Shown here in pieces: positions 35,003 to 45,977 of a DNA stretch of 64,000 nt; positions within the stretch are counted from its first letter, which is position 1; the number at the start of each line of letters is the position of its first letter. The notes below the pieces were generated by a model, which saw nothing but the letters and a program-made list of their open reading frames with translations, had not been told where the DNA came from and searched no databases. The stretch comes from Archivesica marissinica. Lineage: Eukaryota > Mollusca > Bivalvia > Venerida > Vesicomyidae. The stretch is taken from positions 37,893,952 to 37,957,951 of the forward strand of contig CM026397.1 in assembly GCA_014843695.1 (NCBI GenBank), read 5' to 3'. The translations under genes were made by a program, and so were the position numbers.

Positions 35003-35719
35003 TTTAGAGATTTATGATTACAGAGGAAACTGACCTTCATTTTATACTATGTTAAAGAATGACTTACAGTTAGTGACCTGTTTTTCTTAGTTTTCAACAG
35101 TTAGTTATAAGTAAATTGTTAATTTCATTAATCATTATTGTTGTTCTCAGACTAATTTGCAATCAGTTCATAATTGCTAATTAAAAAATAGTGTTGATAT
35201 ATAATTTTGTAATTACCTAGTATAACTGTTATAATCATAAATAAATAATAGATACATATTGTTAATTGTTTGTATCTTTATAGTTCACATTTCAAAATTA
35301 AAATATGTCTGCTATTTATTATTATGAACCTTTATCTGAATTATTAATGTTAAACGTACATACTGACAATTTTAATTTATACACAGTTAAAGGAACACTT
35401 TTCTCCTTAAAGATATGCATATGCACTGGAAACAAAAATAACAAAAAAATAGTTTATTCTAGAATAAGTAAGTATTTTCAACAGATGGAACAAGATAAAT
35501 AACATTGAAATAGTAAGTACAAGTTTATGTGTGCCTTTCATTTATTTTTTGAACAGTATAGAAAATACAGGTAAGTTTGAGGGGCGAAGAGATAATTGGG
35601 GATAATTAGTATGTGTGAAAATAAAAGGTTGGGAAAGTGGGAACAAACCGTTTATAGATGATCAACATTCTGGGAATAAACTAGCATCATAGGCAAGAAT
35701 CTATACAGGTCTTTATGGA

Positions 35720-37168
35720 AAATATCTGTTTATTGATACCCATTGATACCCAGATGATCGAGATTGCAAGAATAAACCAGAACTATAGGCATAGAATCTA
35801 TGCACGTCTCTCTTATAGATGATCGAGATTGCAAGAATAAACCAGAACTATAGGCATAGAATCTATGCACGTCTCTCTTATAGATGATCTAGATTGCAAG
35901 AATAAACCAGAACTATAGGCATAGAATCTATGCACGTCTCTCTTATAGATGATCTAGATTCCGGGAATCAACAAGCATTATAAACATAGAATCTATGTAC
36001 GTCTCTCTTATAGATGATCTAGATTCTGGGAATCAACCAGCATTATAAACATAGAATCTATGCACGTCTCTCTTATAGATGATCTAGATTCCGGGAATCA
36101 ACAAGCATTATAAACATAGAATCTATGTACGTCTCTCTTATAGATGATCTAGATTCCGGGAATCAACCAGCATTATAAACATAGAATCTATTCACGTCTC
36201 TCTTATAGATGATCTAGATTCTGGGAATCAACCAGCATTATAAACATAGAATCTATGCACGTCTCTCTTATAGATGAACGAGATTCCGGGAATCAACCAG
36301 CATTATAAACATAGAATCTATGCAAGTCTCTCTTATAGATGAACGAGATTCTGGGAATCAACCAGCATTATAAACATAGAATCTATGCACGTCTCTCTTA
36401 TAGATGATCTAGATTCCGGGAATCAACAAGCATTATAAACATAGAATCTATGCACGTCTCTCTTATAGATGAACGAGATTCTGGGAATCAACCAGCATTA
36501 TAAACATAGAATCTATGCACGTCTCTCTTATAGATGAACGAGATTCCGGGAATCAACCAGCATTATAAACATAGAATCTATGCAAGTCTCTCTTATAGAT
36601 GAACGAGATTCTGGGAATCAACCAGCATTATAAACATAGAATCTATGCACGTCTCTCTTATAGATGATCTAGATTCCGGGAATCAACAAGCATTATAAAC
36701 ATAGAATCTATGCACGTCTCTCTTATAGATGAACGAGATTCTGGGAATCAACCAGCATTATAAACATAGAATCTATGCACGTCTCTCTTATAGATGAACG
36801 AGATTCCGGGAATCAACCAGCATTATAAACATAGAATCTATGCAAGTCTCTCTTATAGATGAACGAGATTCTGGGAATCAACCAGCATTATAAACATAGA
36901 ATCTATGCAAGTCTCTCTTATAGATGATCTAGATTCCGGGAATCAACAAGCATTATAAACATAGAATCTATGCACGTCTCTCTTATAGATGATCTAGATT
37001 CCGGGAATCAACCAGCATTATAAACATAGAATCTATGCACGTCTCTCTTATAGATGATCTAGATTCCGGGAATCAACAAGCATTATAAACATAGAATCTA
37101 TGCACGTCTCTCTTATAGATGAACGAGATTCTGGGAATCAACCAGCATTATAAATATAGAATCTATGC
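35720..37168. repeat. 65-bp minisatellite with 260-bp higher-order period
   Basis: The unit starts TAGATGATCTAGATTCCGGG and contains CATTATAAACATAGAATCTA. From about 36.27 kb four unit types (GAACGAG/GATCTAG, CCGGG/CTGGG, ACAAG/ACCAG, GCAAG/GCACG) recur in fixed order every 260 bp. About 22 copies. Confidence 0.95.
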
Positions 37169-37402
37169 AGATTACATCCACCGTCTGACCCTAATAAAAT
37201 TAACAGTCTTTCAGATGGGACGCTAAACTGAGGTCTCCTGTTGGTGCTTTACGCCGTGCACCTAAAAGAACCAGAGGAGACTCTGGAATGGATCTCTGTC
37301 TGTATCATTGCACTATCCTCCAACAAATCTAAAAATGACTAATCTCTTCAGGAGGCGTCACTCAAATGGGCAACCGGTAGCGACGATAAATAAACGTAAA
37401 CA
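37169..37402 (+). mobile_element. SINE family S3, 5'-truncated, inserted in the 65-bp array
   Basis: Starts at CCGTCTGACCCTAATAAAAT without the tRNA head and ends GACGATAAATAAACG. After it one more degenerate 65-bp unit resumes (TGTCTCTTATAGAG ... GATTCCGGGAATAAACCAGC, to about 37480). Confidence 0.85.
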
Positions 37403-37480
37403 CACACACGTGTCTCTTATAGAGTACCAAGATTCCGGGAATAAACCAGCATATGATAGGCTGAGAATCTCTCTGAGAAG

Positions 37481-38260
37481 CTGTATGATTGAGAATCACG
37501 TCTATAAGTAACAAGCTGAGGAGGTATCATATATGTGTCAAACCATTCATCAGAGTCCACCATTGCTTCCACACGGACCCAAATTACGATAATAACCGTA
37601 TTAATGTCCGCCTACTGTCAAAACTCCACAATATATCCGAGTATTGCATGTGTGAAGATGAAGCGTCCTACTACCATCTAACTACTACTGTGCCAACAAA
37701 TAATAATCATAAACAATGACCGTGTCTGCTCCGGCGTTATTATAACCTGAAAACATTGATTGGTACAGTACAGATCAATGATCTTATACCTTGTGCGAAC
37801 AAGAGGGCCATGATGGCCCTGTGTGTTTCACCCGAGGGTGCGAGGGAGGGGCTTACAGGGTGATCGACAGGAGGAGCCTATGCATGCAATTCCAAGAATT
37901 TAATAATATTAATTGTTAAACATTAAAATGTTGTGGTGTTTTTTTTTTTGGTTGGTGGTGTATTCCTGACCAAATGTTCCAATTCTGCGTACACTTAAAA
38001 ACATACCGGTAGTTTGTGTTGATGTTTTATAAAAGGGTGTTTTTTAATGGGTGGACTGAATGAAAATATAAAAATAATGGGGGGTGCACAGACTGATAGG
38101 CATGCAGAAATATGAATTTACCTGTTAGTTGCTAAGTTTGATGAAAATTGCCGAGTAGGTCTGGAATAAATTTTCAAGATGGCCGTATTGGCAGCCATGG
38201 CCTTTTTGGATATCCAATCGCAACAATTTTAATACTTCTTAATTGCCACACATTGCCACA
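37481..38260. other. Mostly unique sequence with a dispersed-repeat remnant
   Basis: 37798-37870 has GAGGGCCATGATGGCCCTGT, a palindromic motif I recall as frequent in bivalve genomic sequence (from memory, unchecked). The rest shows no coding signal. Confidence 0.45.
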
Positions 38261-38560
38261 CATTGCCACACACACATTGCCACACTACCAAGTTTCATGA
38301 AAATTGACCAAGCGATACGGATCAATATAATTCCATCAACTTGTTGCCAATGCTTCATAGCCAGATGCACGCAAATTGACCCAACGATTCGGTAGGAAAT
38401 TGGTTAAAAACGATTATACCTATTTGCATAAACTAGTTGCCACAATGCTCCATACCAAGTGTTATCAATATTGCCCGCACAGTTCGGGAGAATTATATTT
38501 TGGAATGATATTGGCTATTTTCATCAAAATTGGCTACCATATTTATCGATACATAACACG
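38120..38560. repeat. Diffuse repeat around AAGTTTCATGAAAATTG
   Basis: Several diverged copies of the word (38133, 38288, about 38525) occur with a short ACATTGCCAC tandem at 38247-38283. The same word recurs at 39285 and 39396. Probably an old dispersed repeat; no family is assigned. Confidence 0.5.
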
Positions 38561-38985
38561 CTATCATGTATAACGCGCATAGACATATTGGCGGAAAAAC
38601 TGAAAAGGGGCAGGGTGTGTCAGTAAAAAGGCAGGGTGCATTTTGAGCCACAAACGTGGTAGGTGCGTGAGGGGGTACTTGGGGGGTTATTCCCTAGAAA
38701 AGATTGCTTACCGACAGTGATTGACAGCTAATTATGCTTGATCAGAGAGGCAGTAGGGTAGTACATATTGGTGAAATGGGCGAACAAGTTCTAGTTTATA
38801 TAGTATACCCACCCTGAGGGCTAATTTAAAAAAGAATTTTAAAAAAAAGGAGGGGATAAAGGGCAAAAGGCCGGGGTTAAAAAGGGACAGGGTGGTGAGC
38901 CATGTCATTTCGCTCTACTTAAAACCTTAATACACGGCAAATGATGGTAAGTGGTACGAAAGAAGAAATTATTCAAGATGGTCAC
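38561..38985. other. Unique sequence, nothing recognised
   Basis: Contains G-rich and A-rich short runs; no supported feature. Confidence 0.5.
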
Positions 38986-38989
38986 CGTG

Positions 38990-39232
38990 ATTGTCGTGAT
39001 AGTGCAGTGGATGCGCTTTCGCTTCAGGTCGAAAGGTCCAGAGTTGGAGCCCCGCTGGAGCTGTTACGATTGTGCCCTTAGGCAAGGCATTTAAATTCCT
39101 CCATGTTGCCTCCTCTCTCCCTCGTAGCAATGGGTTCCATCAGGAATGAGGTCTCGAGAGTGATTAATATAAGTTGTAAGAACTTATTTCGCAATCGAGC
39201 TAAAATAAATTTGTATAAACTAAGATTTCCAT
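38990..39232 (+). mobile_element. SINE family S1, full length
   Basis: TCGTGATAGTGCAGTGGATG head, AGAGTTGGAGCCCCGCTGG box B region, TGTGCCCTTAGGCAAGGC, TCTCCCTCGTAGCAATGG, TCTCGAGAGTGATTAATATA, tail GCTAAAATAAATTTGTATAA. Confidence 0.9.
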
Positions 39233-40160
39233 TCTGGATATTGAATCAATTTTAATCTACTAGTTTGCCCACTTCTCCCTACAAAGTTTCATCAAAATTG
39301 ACAAAAGTGGGTTGAGGATAAGATGATGAAAATAGATTTTGCCCCCGCTACAGTACACAGTTTTGGGTGAAATCTCCCCATTTCTCCATATAAAATTTCA
39401 CCAAAATTGACGTAGCGATTTCAGCGATGCTTGAAGTAATTGTGAGCTGACAAAGATAGATGACATATGACGCAGTACGCCGTATATAACGCACGGTTAC
39501 CAATAACTCATACTGAGCACTAGCTAATAAGTCAGATACAATGTAGATTACTCCTAATTGGTAAGCGGGAAGTCTGGCTTGCCGCAAAATAAACACTAAT
39601 ATAAAGATTATATATAGCAAATCAACCAATCAACAATCAATAAAACCAACACATTATCACCAATGTGGTATCAACCAAGAACTCAAGTGTATTTTCATAT
39701 TTATTTTGTAGCGGTCTTCGAATGAATGATTTTGGCTAATTTGGAAGAAATATTGGAGGTTATTTATAGATGTCAGCACCGACAGGGTATTTTGGTAATA
39801 AATAGTTAAAAGTGCCCGGTAGATCGTGTTTCCCCAAATTATTCATGTTTCTGTGCAAAAGAAATTTGTGGAAACCTATAAAATGGACTCAGAAATGCTT
39901 TACTTTTAACAAGAAGTTATTAGCCGAGATAACTATATGCTGGTTGTACAGCTTAGCCAGAATATGAAACACAACTTTCACTTGTCATCCAGGGATCATT
40001 ATTCCTATACAGTAACATACCACACTCTCCTATCAGGGAGTTGAAACAAAAATTCACACTGTGTCATGGAGGCAGTATAGCAGAAAAATGTTGAAACAAT
40101 CTGCAAAGTATGTCACCGAATATATCTCCCTTTCTGAAACCAAATTGCCCATTAGTTAGT
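39233..40160. other. Intronic sequence, no gene
   Basis: Apart from two TTTCATCAAAATTGAC-like words near 39285 and 39396, nothing is recognised. Confidence 0.55.
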
Positions 40161-40164
40161 AGAA

Positions 40165-40440
40165 GTCAAATTCCCCATTATACAATCCAAATTCCCATTA
40201 TACAATCCAAATTCCCATTATACAATCCAAATTCCCATTATACAATCCAAATTCCCATTATACAATCCAAATTCCCCATTATACAATCCAAATTCCCATT
40301 ATACAATCCAAATTCCCATTATACAATCCAAATTCCCATTATACAATCCAAATTCCCATTATACAATCCAAATTCCCATTATACAATCCAAATTCCCCAT
40401 TATACAATCCAAATTCCCCATTATACAATCCAAATTCACC
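40165..40440. repeat. 20-bp minisatellite, about 14 copies
   Basis: The unit is ATTATACAATCCAAATTCCC; nearly perfect. It runs directly into the related 22-bp array and is probably an offshoot of it. Confidence 0.95.
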
Positions 40441-42605
40441 ATTAGTACAAGTCAAATTCACCATTAGTACAAGTCAAATTTCCCATTAGTAGAAGCCAAG
40501 TTTCCCATTAGTACAAGTCAAATTCACCATTAGTACAAGTCAAATTCCCCATTAGTACAAGTCAAATTTCCCATTAGTAGAAGCCAAGTTTCCCATTAGT
40601 ACAAGTCAAATTCCCCATTAGTACAAGTCAAATTCACCATTAGTACAAGTCAAATTCACCATTAGTAGAAGCCAAGTTTCCCATTAGTACAAGTCAAATT
40701 CACCATTACTACAAGTCAAATTCACCATTAGTACAAGTCAAATTCCCCATTAGTACAAGTCAAATTCACCATTAGTAGAAGCCAAGTTTCCCATTAGTAC
40801 AAGTCAAATTCCCCATTAGTACAAGTCAAATTCACCATTAGTACAAGTCAAATTCCCCATTAGTAGAAGCCAAGTTTCCCATTAGTACAAGTCAAATTCC
40901 CCATTAGTACAAGTCAAATTCCCCATTAGTACAAGTCAAATTCACCGTTAGTACAAGTCAAATTCACCATTAGTAGAAGCCAAGTTTCCCATTAGTACAA
41001 GTCAAATTTCCCATTAGTACAAGTCAAATTCCCCATTAGTACAAGTCAAATTCACCATTAGTAGAAGCCAAGTTTCCCATTAGTACAAGTCAAATTCCCC
41101 ATTAGTACAAGTCAAATTCCCCATTAGTACAAGTCAAATTTCCCATTAGTACAAGTCAAATTTCCCATTAGTAGAAGCCAAGTTTCCCATTAGTACAAGT
41201 CAAATTCCCCATTAGTACAAGTCAAATTCCCCATTAGTACAAGTCAAATTCCCCATTAGTACAAGTCAAATTCCCCATTAGTACAAGTCAAATTCCCCAT
41301 TAGTACAAGTCAAATTCCCCATTAGTACAAGTCAAATTTCCCATTAGGACAAGTCAAATTCACCATTAGTACAAGTCAAATTTCCCATTAGTACAAGTCA
41401 AATTCACCATTAGTAGAAGCCAAGTTTCCCATTAGTACAAGTCAAATTCACCATTACTACAAGTCAAATTCACCATTAGTACAAGTCAAATTCCCCATTA
41501 GTACAAATCAAATTCACCATTAGTAGAAGCCAAGTTTCCCATTAGTACAAGTCAAATTCCCCATTAGTACAAGTCAAATTCACCATTAGTACAAGTCAAA
41601 TTCCCCATTAGTAGAAGCCAAGTTTCCCATTAGTACAAGTCAAATTCCCCATTAGTACAAGTCAAATTCCCCATTAGTACAAGTCAAATTCCCCATTAGT
41701 ACAAGTCAAATTCATCATTAGTAGAAGCCAAGTTCCCCATTAGTACAAGTCAAATTCCCCATTAGTACAAGTCAAATTCACCATTAGTACAAGTCAAATT
41801 CCCCATTAGTACAAGTCAAATTCCCCATTACACCATTAGTACAAGTCAAATTCCCCATTAGTACAAGTCAAATTCCCCATTAGTACAAGTCAAATTCCCC
41901 ATTAGTACAAGTCAAATTCCCCATTAGTACAAGTCAAATTCCCCATTAGTACAAGTCAAATTCCCCATTAGTAAAAGTCAAATTTCCCATTAGGACAAGT
42001 CAAATTCACCATTAGTACAAGTCAAATTTCCCATTAGTACAAGTCAAATTCCCCATTAGTACAAGTCAAATTCACCATTAGTAGAAGCCAAGTTTCCCAT
42101 TAGTACAAGTCAAATTCCCCATTAGTACAAGTCAAATTCCCCATTAGTACAAGTCAAATTTCCCATTAGTACAAGTCAAATTTCCCATTAGTAGAAGCCA
42201 AGTTTCCCATTAGTACAAGTCAAATTCCCCATTAGTACAAGTCAAATTCCCCATTAGTACAAGTCAAATTCCCCATTAGTACAAGTCAAATTCACCATTA
42301 GTACAAGTCAAATTCACCATTAATACAAGTCAAATTCACCATTAGTACAAGTCAAATTTCCCATTAGGACAAGTCAAATTCACCATTAGTACAAGTCAAA
42401 TTTCCCATTAGTACAAGTCAAATTCACCATTAGTACAAGTCAAATTCACCATTAGTACAAGTCAAATTTCCCATTAGTACAAGTCAAATTCACCATTAGT
42501 ACAAGTCAAATTCACCATTAGTACAAGTCAAATTCACCATTAGTACAAGTCAAATTCACCATTAGTACAAGTCAAATTCACCATTAGTAGAAGCCAAGTT
42601 TCCCC
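40441..42605. repeat. 22-bp minisatellite, about 98 copies
   Basis: The unit is ATTAGTACAAGTCAAATTCC + CC. Marker variants (AGAAGCCAAGTTT, TTAGGACAAG, TTACTACAAG) recur, showing block duplications of several hundred bp, for example the TTAGGACAAG neighbourhood at 41.34, 41.99 and 42.36 kb. Confidence 0.95.
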
Positions 42606-42830
42606 TTATAAAATCTAAATTCACCATTAATAGAAGCCAAATTCCTCATTCCAGAAGCCAAAGTCCCCATTACAAGTGCCCTCAACTCACTAAATAATAA
42701 ATGTCATTGGAGCTGTACTCTCAACATAGGGAGATGAACAAGGGAGAGGTTTGTGCACTCAAGTATTCCCTCCCCTTTATAAAGTCAGGTTTTCAACTAT
42801 TGCCATTAGTTTTATCCCGGTGTCATATAG
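42606..42830. other. Degenerate edge of array and unique sequence
   Basis: Decaying units (ATTCCTCATTCCAGAAGCC), then unique sequence. Confidence 0.5.
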
Positions 42831-43264
42831 AGGCTACCGAGCATCTTTGTTAGAGGAAGAAGAGAGCTGTCTACTGGCTGCAACTCTGCTAGCGTACAAA
42901 GAAAAGAAAGGTGTGATGACAGTGGAGAAGCCTCCCAACAAGAAGGGATTGTTATGGATCTGGTTGAAAGCGAAAGAGAAGGACTGTACATGCAGCTGCA
43001 GTCCAAGCTTCTGGCAAAGATCAAGTAAAGACAGGTCAACAAGAAGAAATTGTTATGGGTCTGGTTGAAAGAGAAGGGACTGTACAAGCAGCTGCATTCC
43101 AAGCTTCTGGCAAAGATCAAGTAAAGACAGGTCAACAAGAAGAGATTGTTATGGGTCTGGTTGAAAGAGAAGGGACTGTACAAGCAGCTGCTGTCCAAGC
43201 TGGACACCAACATTACACCATCCACAGTGACAAATCACTAGGCAAATCAATGTCAACACGATAG
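42831..43264 (+). pseudogene. Possible coding remnant with 96-bp repeats
   Basis: The stretch has more coding-like composition than its surroundings. One frame reads SLLEEEESCLLAATLLAYKE; after a frame change a 32-residue unit (EEIVMGLVEREGTVQAAA, then QASGKDQVKTGQQ) occurs about 2.7 times, with a 96-bp DNA period. The first unit has an extra few bases that break the frame. I do not recognise a family. It could be debris of a captured exon or transposon gene, or chance. Confidence 0.3.
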
Positions 43265-43538
43265 CAATGCAGTTGATACATGTTTGGGAGAAATGCCATA
43301 TAATGTTCAAACATGTTGAAAATTCTGCGGTATATGGCGGTGCAAAAATGGACATTTAGCAACATGTTGGATGTTTGCTATCTTAGATTACTGTTGTTAT
43401 TTATCGTTCCCAGATGAGAACATTCTCAAATATTTGCTTATGAAAAAACTGAAATAGAAGTCTAACTCCAATCTCAGAATTCCAACTCCAATCTCAGAAT
43501 TCCTGATTGATAGCAAGCTGAAACAATCAGAAAATGAC
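43265..43538. other. Unique spacer
   Basis: Nothing recognised beyond a duplicated AATTCCAACTCCAATCTCAG at about 43465-43502. Confidence 0.5.
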
Positions 43539-43918
43539 AAAAGCTTTGATGCTATTTATATTGCAGCCGTTCAAAAGCTTTGATGCTATTTATATCTCAG
43601 CCGTTCCATAAGCTTTGATGCTATTTATATCTCAGCCGTTCAAAAGCTTTGATGCCATTTATATCTCAGCCATTCATAAGCTTTTATGTTATTTATATCT
43701 CAGCTGTTCAAAAGCTTTGATGCCATTTATATCTCAGCCGTTCATAAGCTTTGATGCTATTTATATCGCAGCCGTTCATAAGCTTTGATGCTATTTATAT
43801 CTCAGCCGTTCATAAGCTTTGATGCTATTTATATCTCAGCCGTTCATAAGCTTTGATGCTATTTATATCGCAGCTGTTCATAAGCTTTGATGCTATTTAT
43901 ATCTCAGCCGTTCATATC
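43539..43918. repeat. 34-bp minisatellite, about 11 copies
   Basis: The unit is AAGCTTTGATGCTATTTATA + TCTCAGCCGTTCAT. Variants are TCTCAG/TCGCAG and CATAAG/CAAAAG. Confidence 0.95.
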
Positions 43919-44004
43919 AAATATAACTCTATGCACGCTAGCACAGACACAAGACATAATTTTGTTTGTTTGCCCCACTGTCATATACTAAGTAATGTAC
44001 TGTG

Positions 44005-44243
44005 GAAGTCGTGATAGTGCAGTGGATGCGCATTCACTTCAGGTGCGAAAGGTCCGGAATTCGAGCCCCGCATGAGCCGTTACTATTGTGCCCTTAGGCA
44101 AAGGCATTTAAATTCTTCCACATTGCCTCTTCTCTCACCCTCGTGGCGATGGATTCCATCAGGAATGAGGTCTCGAGAGTGATTAGAAGTTGAAAGAACT
44201 TGTTTCGCAATCAAGCTAAAATAAATTTGTATAAACTATACTA
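44005..44243 (+). mobile_element. SINE family S1, full length
   Basis: GTCGTGATAGTGCAGTGGAT, GGAATTCGAGCCCCGC box B, CCCTTAGGCAAAGGCATTTA, CCTCGTGGCGATGGATTCC, CTCGAGAGTGATTAGAAG, tail AAATAAATTTGTATAAAC. Confidence 0.9.
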
Positions 44244-44660
44244 AGTAATATAAACATTACTTACTATAATTATGACCATAGGGCAAAAAAAAGATTTGTG
44301 TCTGCACGCTATTAGTGTAAATAACCGTCAAATATGTCATAGCAATTTATAGAAATTCCATGACAGATTTCCAGAGTTTTCACTTAAAAAAACCCATATT
44401 TAATGAATTGTTGTCTACTACAATTACTTGAACTATTTATAGCCTTTATTTTACCCAGCATGCAAAGAGCTAAGTGCATGTAAATGTGACAGTTTGTGCG
44501 TTGCAATGGCGCAAAAAGAGGGGATTACATTTTACGAGTTTGAGAAAAAAGAGAGGATATTGATGAGAGATATTATGCAGGATGTGCGACAGTACCATTA
44601 GTGTAATACAATAAAGATAATGTTGTGAACCCAAAGTACCGTGATGTACGGCGTTGGGAA
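44244..44660. other. Unique intronic sequence, nothing recognised
   Basis: No supported feature. Confidence 0.55.
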
Positions 44661-44857
44661 GTAGTGAAGAGTTGCAGGCCTAGAGAGCATTACGAGTAAC
44701 GATCAAATATTAATGCAAACTCATCTAATGTCAAATTTGAATGTTACTATTTCAACTATCTCTCGTCCATACCATCATTAAATACATGTTGTACACAGGA
44801 ACGCAGCTCCTATAGGGAAGGCCCGGGCCTGCAGACTGACACAGAAAATAAAAAATA

Positions 44858-45030
44858 CAGTCAAACTTGTCTTAAGCAGCCAGCTAAGGAAATCTCACAA
44901 ACTGGCTGCTTAGCACAGGTGGCTGCTTAATAAAAGTCAAATGTATAGCAAAACAACATATTGGGAATCTGGAAACTGGCTGCTTAATACAGATTGGCTG
45001 TTTAATAGAGGTGACCGCTAACACAGGGTT
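44858..45030 (+). mobile_element. PG1 MITE, nearly complete
   Basis: TA|CAGTCAAACTTGTC, TTAAGCAGCCAGC, GGCTGCTTAGCACAGGTGGC, GTATAGCAAAACAACATATT, ending in GACCGCTAACACAGGGTT. The last bases of the right terminal repeat are degraded. Confidence 0.85.
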
Positions 45031-45059
45031 CAATGTTACTATTTCAATTATCTCTCGTC

Positions 45060-45300
45060 TATGTGGTTTATGTTTATTTATCGTCGCTACTGGTTACCCA
45101 TGTGAGCGACGCCTCCTGAAGAGATTAGTCATTTTAGATTTTTGGAGGATAGTGCAATGATACAGACAGAGACCCATTCCAGAGTCTCCTCTGGTTCTTT
45201 TACGTGCATGGTGTACAGCAATGACACGAGACCTCGGTTTAAAGTCCCATCTGAAAGACGGGGGATCGAACCTACGATCCCTGGATTACTAGTCCAGCGC
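45060..45300 (-). mobile_element. SINE family S3 with clean target duplication
   Basis: Reverse S3 copy from the TTTATTTATCGTCGCTAC tail to ACTAGTCCAGCG. It is flanked by identical 12-bp TTATCTCTCGTC at 45048-45059 and 45301-45312, the mark of target-primed retroposition. Confidence 0.92.
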
Positions 45301-45415
45301 TTATCTCTCGTCCAAACACCGCCATCATTAAATACACATTGTACACAGGAACGCAGCTCCTATAGGGCACTGAAGGCCCGGGCCTGCAGATTGACACAGA
45401 AAATAAAAATAGGTC

Positions 45416-45738
45416 AAAATTGCAAGAAAAAAGTGGAGTGGGTATGGTATATATATATGGTACAGCGGTCACATATCTCAAGACGCGCTCATATATTTCT
45501 GTAGTCAATGTGACATTTCATCTCGGCTGTATAGCAATTTTATACTAAATTTGGTATCATTTGGGAAAATACATCGAAATTTGAACGTATAAGATGAGCA
45601 TTCAAATGAATCAGAGTGCACCGTCGACATTCTACGATTCCCCAGATCTCTCCAGCACCGTATTACCGTCGGTGCACAATTCATTAGTTGGGCCTACAAA
45701 TTCAGAAATGGCTAGCTATGTCCCTGGTTGCTGATATA
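45416..45738. other. Unique sequence, nothing recognised
   Basis: No supported feature. Confidence 0.5.
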
Positions 45739-45788
45739 CAGTCAAACATGTGCTAAGCAGCCAGGCAAGGGAATCAGAAAGTGGCTGC
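45739..45788 (+). mobile_element. PG1 MITE, left half (host of a nested insertion)
   Basis: TA|CAGTCAAACATGTGCTAAGC ... AGAAAGTGGCTGC, broken exactly at its internal TTAA by a PB1 element. Continuation AATAAAGGTCAAATG appears at 52322, after the array. Confidence 0.85.
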
Positions 45789-45977
45789 TTAACCCTTTCA
45801 ACACCACATACCTCTCATTAGGATCTGCACCTTATCTGCCAGTAATATTACTAATTTTTAGACAAAATAACACATTTTGATAAATGAACTGGTCCAAATG
45901 TAATTTTCTTATTAATTTATTGGTCTTAAAATATCAGGCACCAGTCCATGTTAGTTACTTGGTGTTGAATGGGTTAA
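45789..45977. mobile_element. PB1 piggyBac-like MITE inserted in PG1
   Basis: TTAACCCTTTCAACACCACA at the left and GTGTTGAATGGGTTAA at the right, with the PB1 interior in reverse order to the copies at 20.1 and 55.5 kb (GATAAATGAACTGGTCCAAA, TATTGGTCTTAAAATATCAG). It used the TTAA of PG1 as target. Its right end is the seed of the following array. Confidence 0.9.

Larger units (their letters stand above)
32899..35649 (-). mobile_element. Complete MULE DNA transposon with TIRs and TSD
   Basis: The left end starts GGTGTGTTCCCACTTTCCC and the right end, read in reverse complement, starts GGTTTGTTCCCACTTTCCC. The two 30-bp terminal repeats (32899-32928 and 35620-35649) differ at one position. 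They are flanked by identical 8-bp copies of GTTTATAG (32891-32898 and 35650-35657). MULEs usually make 8-10-bp duplications, which fits. The 2751-bp element encloses the FLYWCH/MULE transposase, and nothing else inside it looks coding. Near-identical ends and an intact frame suggest a recent insertion that may still be able to move. Confidence 0.92.
44745..45415. repeat. Tandem duplicated segment carrying PG1 and S3 insertions
   Basis: TTACTATTTCAACTATCTCT to AAGGCCCGGGCCTGCAGA-CTGACACAGAAAAT occurs twice (about 44.75-44.86 kb, and about 45.03-45.06 plus 45.30-45.41 kb). The second copy is split by an S3 SINE. A PG1 MITE lies between the two copies. Confidence 0.75.
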
